Shown here: positions 44,171 through 45,693 of the stretch, one piece after another
Numbering within the stretch: position 1 is the stretch's first letter
How the letters are laid out: each line of letters opens with the position of its first letter
NCBI GenBank assembly: GCA_963833885.1
Contig: CAWHZU010000018.1
Span: forward strand, 1-45,693
Reading direction: 5' to 3'
Source of the DNA: JASHPR01 sp963833885
Lineage (GTDB): Bacteria > Actinomycetota > Actinomycetes > Streptosporangiales > Streptosporangiaceae
Length of the DNA stretch: 45,693 nt
Notes under the pieces: generated by a model
Databases searched by the model: none
Told to the model about the DNA's origin: nothing
What the model saw: the letters and a program-made list of their open reading frames with translations, nothing else
Position numbers and translations under genes: made by a program

Positions 44171-45532
44171 TCAGACATCGGTCCGGTAGAAATTCAGGTA
44201 GGACCGCGAGGGTGTCGGCCCGCGCTGGTCCTGGTACCGCGATCCGTACACGGTTGACCCATACGGATGCTCGGCCGGCGAGCTGCACCGGAACAGGCAC
44301 AGCTGGCCGATCTTCATTCCCGGCCAGAGCTTGATCGGCAGCGTGGCGACGTTGGAGAGTTCCAGCGTCACGTGCCCGGAGAAGCCTGGGTCGATCCACC
44401 CCGCTGTCGAGTGCGTCAGCAGGCCCAGCCTGCCGAGGCTCGAATTGTGCGTCGGAACGAAGGCTGGCCCAGCCAGGAACTGGCCGGAAGTGCTGCTGAC
44501 CTGGATGCACCGCACCGGCCGCGGGCTGGTCTCGCGCACATCCACGATGGCGCGGGAGCGCTGGGCACTCTCCCGCTGGGTGAACCTCACCCGGAACGAC
44601 GGCTGCTGCTCGACGCCGCAGCGGGTCGTTGCCATCTTCTGTTTCACGGGACGGCAGCTTAGCCCGGCTGCGAGCTCGAAGACCGCATCTGCAGCAGACT
44701 CACAGGTTGAGTAAAACTCGCACCGGCCGCGGTCTGTTCTCCCGCCGGAGTCGAGCAGCCCCTGCAGCAGCGCGCGCCGCTGCTCGACCGATGCCCGCAG
44801 ATACGGTTCCGGCACCTGGCCCGGCCATGCAGCCCGCGCTGGTTCGCCCAGCCGCCTGCCCAGGTCATAGGGGTCTTCGGCCAAATGCTGGGTCGGGTAC
44901 CTGGCGGGCCCGGCCAGCGGGACGTGGTGGTTCCATTCCCCGCCAGCCCGCAGCGACAAGGCAATCTGCGCCGTCGTCCGGACCGATCCGGGCCTGCCGT
45001 GGCGGCGCTCGGATCGGGTTCGGGTCACCCAGCCGTGCGAGATGTCGGCGACCAGGGACTGGCCGTCGGAGAACACGACCTCCCGGCAGGGGCGCCCGAG
45101 CATCACCGGGGTGGCCGCGACGATCGTCGTCGGGCAGCCCGCCTCATCGAAGACCTGATCGCCTACGGCCAGCTCGCCCATGCAACGCCATCCGCCCGGG
45201 GACGGGATCGGGGTGTCCGCCGCGAGCGCCTTGCCTTCCAGCCGCCCCGCGATGTCGTCCGGCAGGGATACCACCTCGTAGGTGGAGGCCAGCACGAACT
45301 CCCCGGGATGCAGCACGAACGGCTCGGCCCCGGCCGGCTCCACCAGCCTGGTCAGCTCGGGTTGCTCCTCGGCCGGGTCGATGTGCGGGTACCGGTGATT
45401 CTCGAAGACGCGAAAGTACCTGTCCATGCGCACGTCGATGCTGGCCGGCTGGATGAGTTCCGGTGTGTAGGGGTCGAGCTTCACCCTGCCCGACTCGACT
45501 TCGGTCTTGATGTCTCGGTCGGAGAGCAGCAC
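44171..45532 (-). CDS. dcd: dCTP deaminase (probably bifunctional dCTP deaminase/dUTPase) interrupted by an intein
   Basis: A 453-residue precursor. Residues 1-101 and 364-453 join to a 191-residue Dcd that makes dUTP (and probably dUMP) from dCTP for thymidylate synthesis. N-part: MLLSDRDIKTEVESGRVKL, ASTYEVVSLPDDIAGRLEGK. C-part: SSLGRLGLLTHSTAGWIDPG FSGHVTLELSNVA with the catalytic Glu in this block, then GQLCLFRCSSPAEHPYG and QDQRGPTPSRSYLNFYRTDV. It closely follows the mycobacterial enzyme, which is bifunctional. The break lies between Lys101 and Ser364, inside the GKSSLGR loop that holds the triphosphate-binding Ser and Arg, so unspliced protein should be inactive. GTG start at 45532. 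The tRNA-Gly next to it is a familiar actinobacterial arrangement. Confidence 0.95.
   Translation of the reverse strand: MLLSDRDIKTEVESGRVKLDPYTPELIQPASIDVRMDRYFRVFENHRYPHIDPAEEQPELTRLVEPAGAEPFVLHPGEFVLASTYEVVSLPDDIAGRLEGKALAADTPIPSPGGWRCMGELAVGDQVFDEAGCPTTIVAATPVMLGRPCREVVFSDGQSLVADISHGWVTRTRSERRHGRPGSVRTTAQIALSLRAGGEWNHHVPLAGPARYPTQHLAEDPYDLGRRLGEPARAAWPGQVPEPYLRASVEQRRALLQGLLDSGGRTDRGRCEFYSTCESAADAVFELAAGLSCRPVKQKMATTRCGVEQQPSFRVRFTQRESAQRSRAIVDVRETSPRPVRCIQVSSTSGQFLAGPAFVPTHNSSLGRLGLLTHSTAGWIDPGFSGHVTLELSNVATLPIKLWPGMKIGQLCLFRCSSPAEHPYGSTVYGSRYQDQRGPTPSRSYLNFYRTDV
44444..45229 (-). mobile_element. Class 3 intein (262 residues) in dcd with eroded LAGLIDADG endonuclease
   Basis: In frame within dcd, from Ala1 (precursor residue 102) to Asn262. 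It starts ALAADTPIPSPGGWRCMGEL with Ala in place of the usual Cys1. The class 3 Trp-Cys-Thr triplet is complete: Trp67 in block B (ISHGWVTRT), Cys241 at block F position 4 (PVRCIQV) and Thr260 in block G (FVPTHN). His261, Asn262 and the +1 Ser follow, so splicing should work through the block F Cys. The endonuclease is reduced: block C reads DPYDLGRRLGEP, the roughly 100 residues normally following it are mostly gone, and block E reads LLQGLLDSGG, where the catalytic Asp is Gly. It splices but should not home. Codon use and GC match the host gene. Confidence 0.95.
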
Positions 45533-45622
45533 CCTGGCAACCTACCGGTTCCGGTACCATGTCGGGACGGGCTCGGCCCGGCCGCCTGGCGGTATCCTGC
45601 GTCCGGCGGCGCCTGGATCGTC

Positions 45623-45693
45623 GCGGGTGTAGTTCAATGGTAGAACGTCAGCTTCCCAAGCTGATAGTGCGAGTTCGATTCTCGTCACCCGCT
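45623..45693 (+). tRNA. tRNA-Gly (CCC anticodon)
   Basis: A 71-base tRNA with acceptor GCGGGTG pairing with CACCCGC (45686-45692) and discriminator T; CCA is not encoded. The D-arm has GTAGTTCAATGGTAGAAC. The anticodon arm TCAGC-TTCCCAA-GCTGA gives anticodon CCC at 45655-45657. The T-arm is CGAG-TTCGATT-CTCG. The 3' end coincides with the window end. Confidence 0.95.

Noticed and set aside
45623..45693. tRNA-Gly as an integration site
   Set aside because: No integrase gene or duplicated tRNA 3' end is visible in the window, and the sequence ends at the tRNA, so the other side cannot be examined.

Overview
The window is high-GC actinobacterial chromosome. The evidence is its codon usage, an actinobacterial gene set (IdeR-type iron regulator, DUF3263, DUF3027 and DUF2530 proteins, citrate synthase 2, a 127-residue cold-shock protein, a GroEL ending GGGGDMDF) and the order thrC-like / MoaD-like / csp / groEL, which from memory resembles Streptomyces. 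The exact order within the actinomycetes cannot be fixed from sequence alone. Apart from a repeat-rich left edge this is core chromosome: I see no prophage, IS element, transposase or CRISPR array.

Region by region. 1-2.4 kb: two low-complexity secreted proteins on the minus strand, both with apparent reading-frame breaks. 2.5-3.2 kb: a TetR regulator behind a tandem operator. 3.3-8.25 kb: a catabolic unit made of an HSL-type esterase, a TetR regulator and a 2-oxo-acid/acetoin dehydrogenase E1alpha-E1beta-E2 operon, with the same 27-bp dyad in front of the esterase/regulator pair and again in front of E1alpha. 8.4-16.9 kb: a Tat-exported protein with a His/Gly tail, a PlsC-type acyltransferase, a mycosin-like subtilase, a SAM hydroxide adenosyltransferase, a DUF3263 protein, and otsB and otsA facing each other. 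17.1-21.4 kb: a SAM-I riboswitch, a threonine-synthase-like PLP enzyme overlapping a MoaD/ThiS-type sulfur carrier, a cold-shock gene, and groEL behind two CIRCE operators. 21.5-31.9 kb: a HAAS-like membrane protein, a longer cold-shock protein, two MFS transporters, DUF3027/DUF2530, MarR, ThpR, a methyltransferase, a degenerate sensor-kinase-like protein and a DinB protein. 31.9-38.2 kb: serC, citrate synthase 2, pdxH, ideR and a PAS-GAF-PP2C-ATPase phosphatase. 38.2-45.7 kb: a two-helix membrane peptide, MerR, thiolase, Hsp20 with its own MerR, a large acyl-CoA dehydrogenase, a small conserved protein, dcd and tRNA-Gly.

Two systems stand out. First, dcd (dCTP deaminase) is split inside its nucleotide-binding GK/SS motif by a 262-residue in-frame intein. 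It begins with Ala instead of Cys and has the Trp/Cys/Thr triplet of class 3 inteins, and its LAGLIDADG endonuclease is eroded and has lost a catalytic Asp. Second, the PLP enzyme plus di-glycine sulfur carrier under a SAM riboswitch fits homocysteine (methionine) synthesis from O-phosphohomoserine and a protein thiocarboxylate better than ordinary threonine synthesis.

Other points of interest are two CIRCE operators that are exact reverse complements over 19 bp, a long dyad spanning the thpR stop that looks like a dispersed element, a 3' gene end lying inside a minisatellite, and several single-base frame breaks (left edge, DUF2530, the small membrane protein). At least one of these is repaired by removing one base from a G run. 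That pattern needs read-level checking before any of these genes is called dead.
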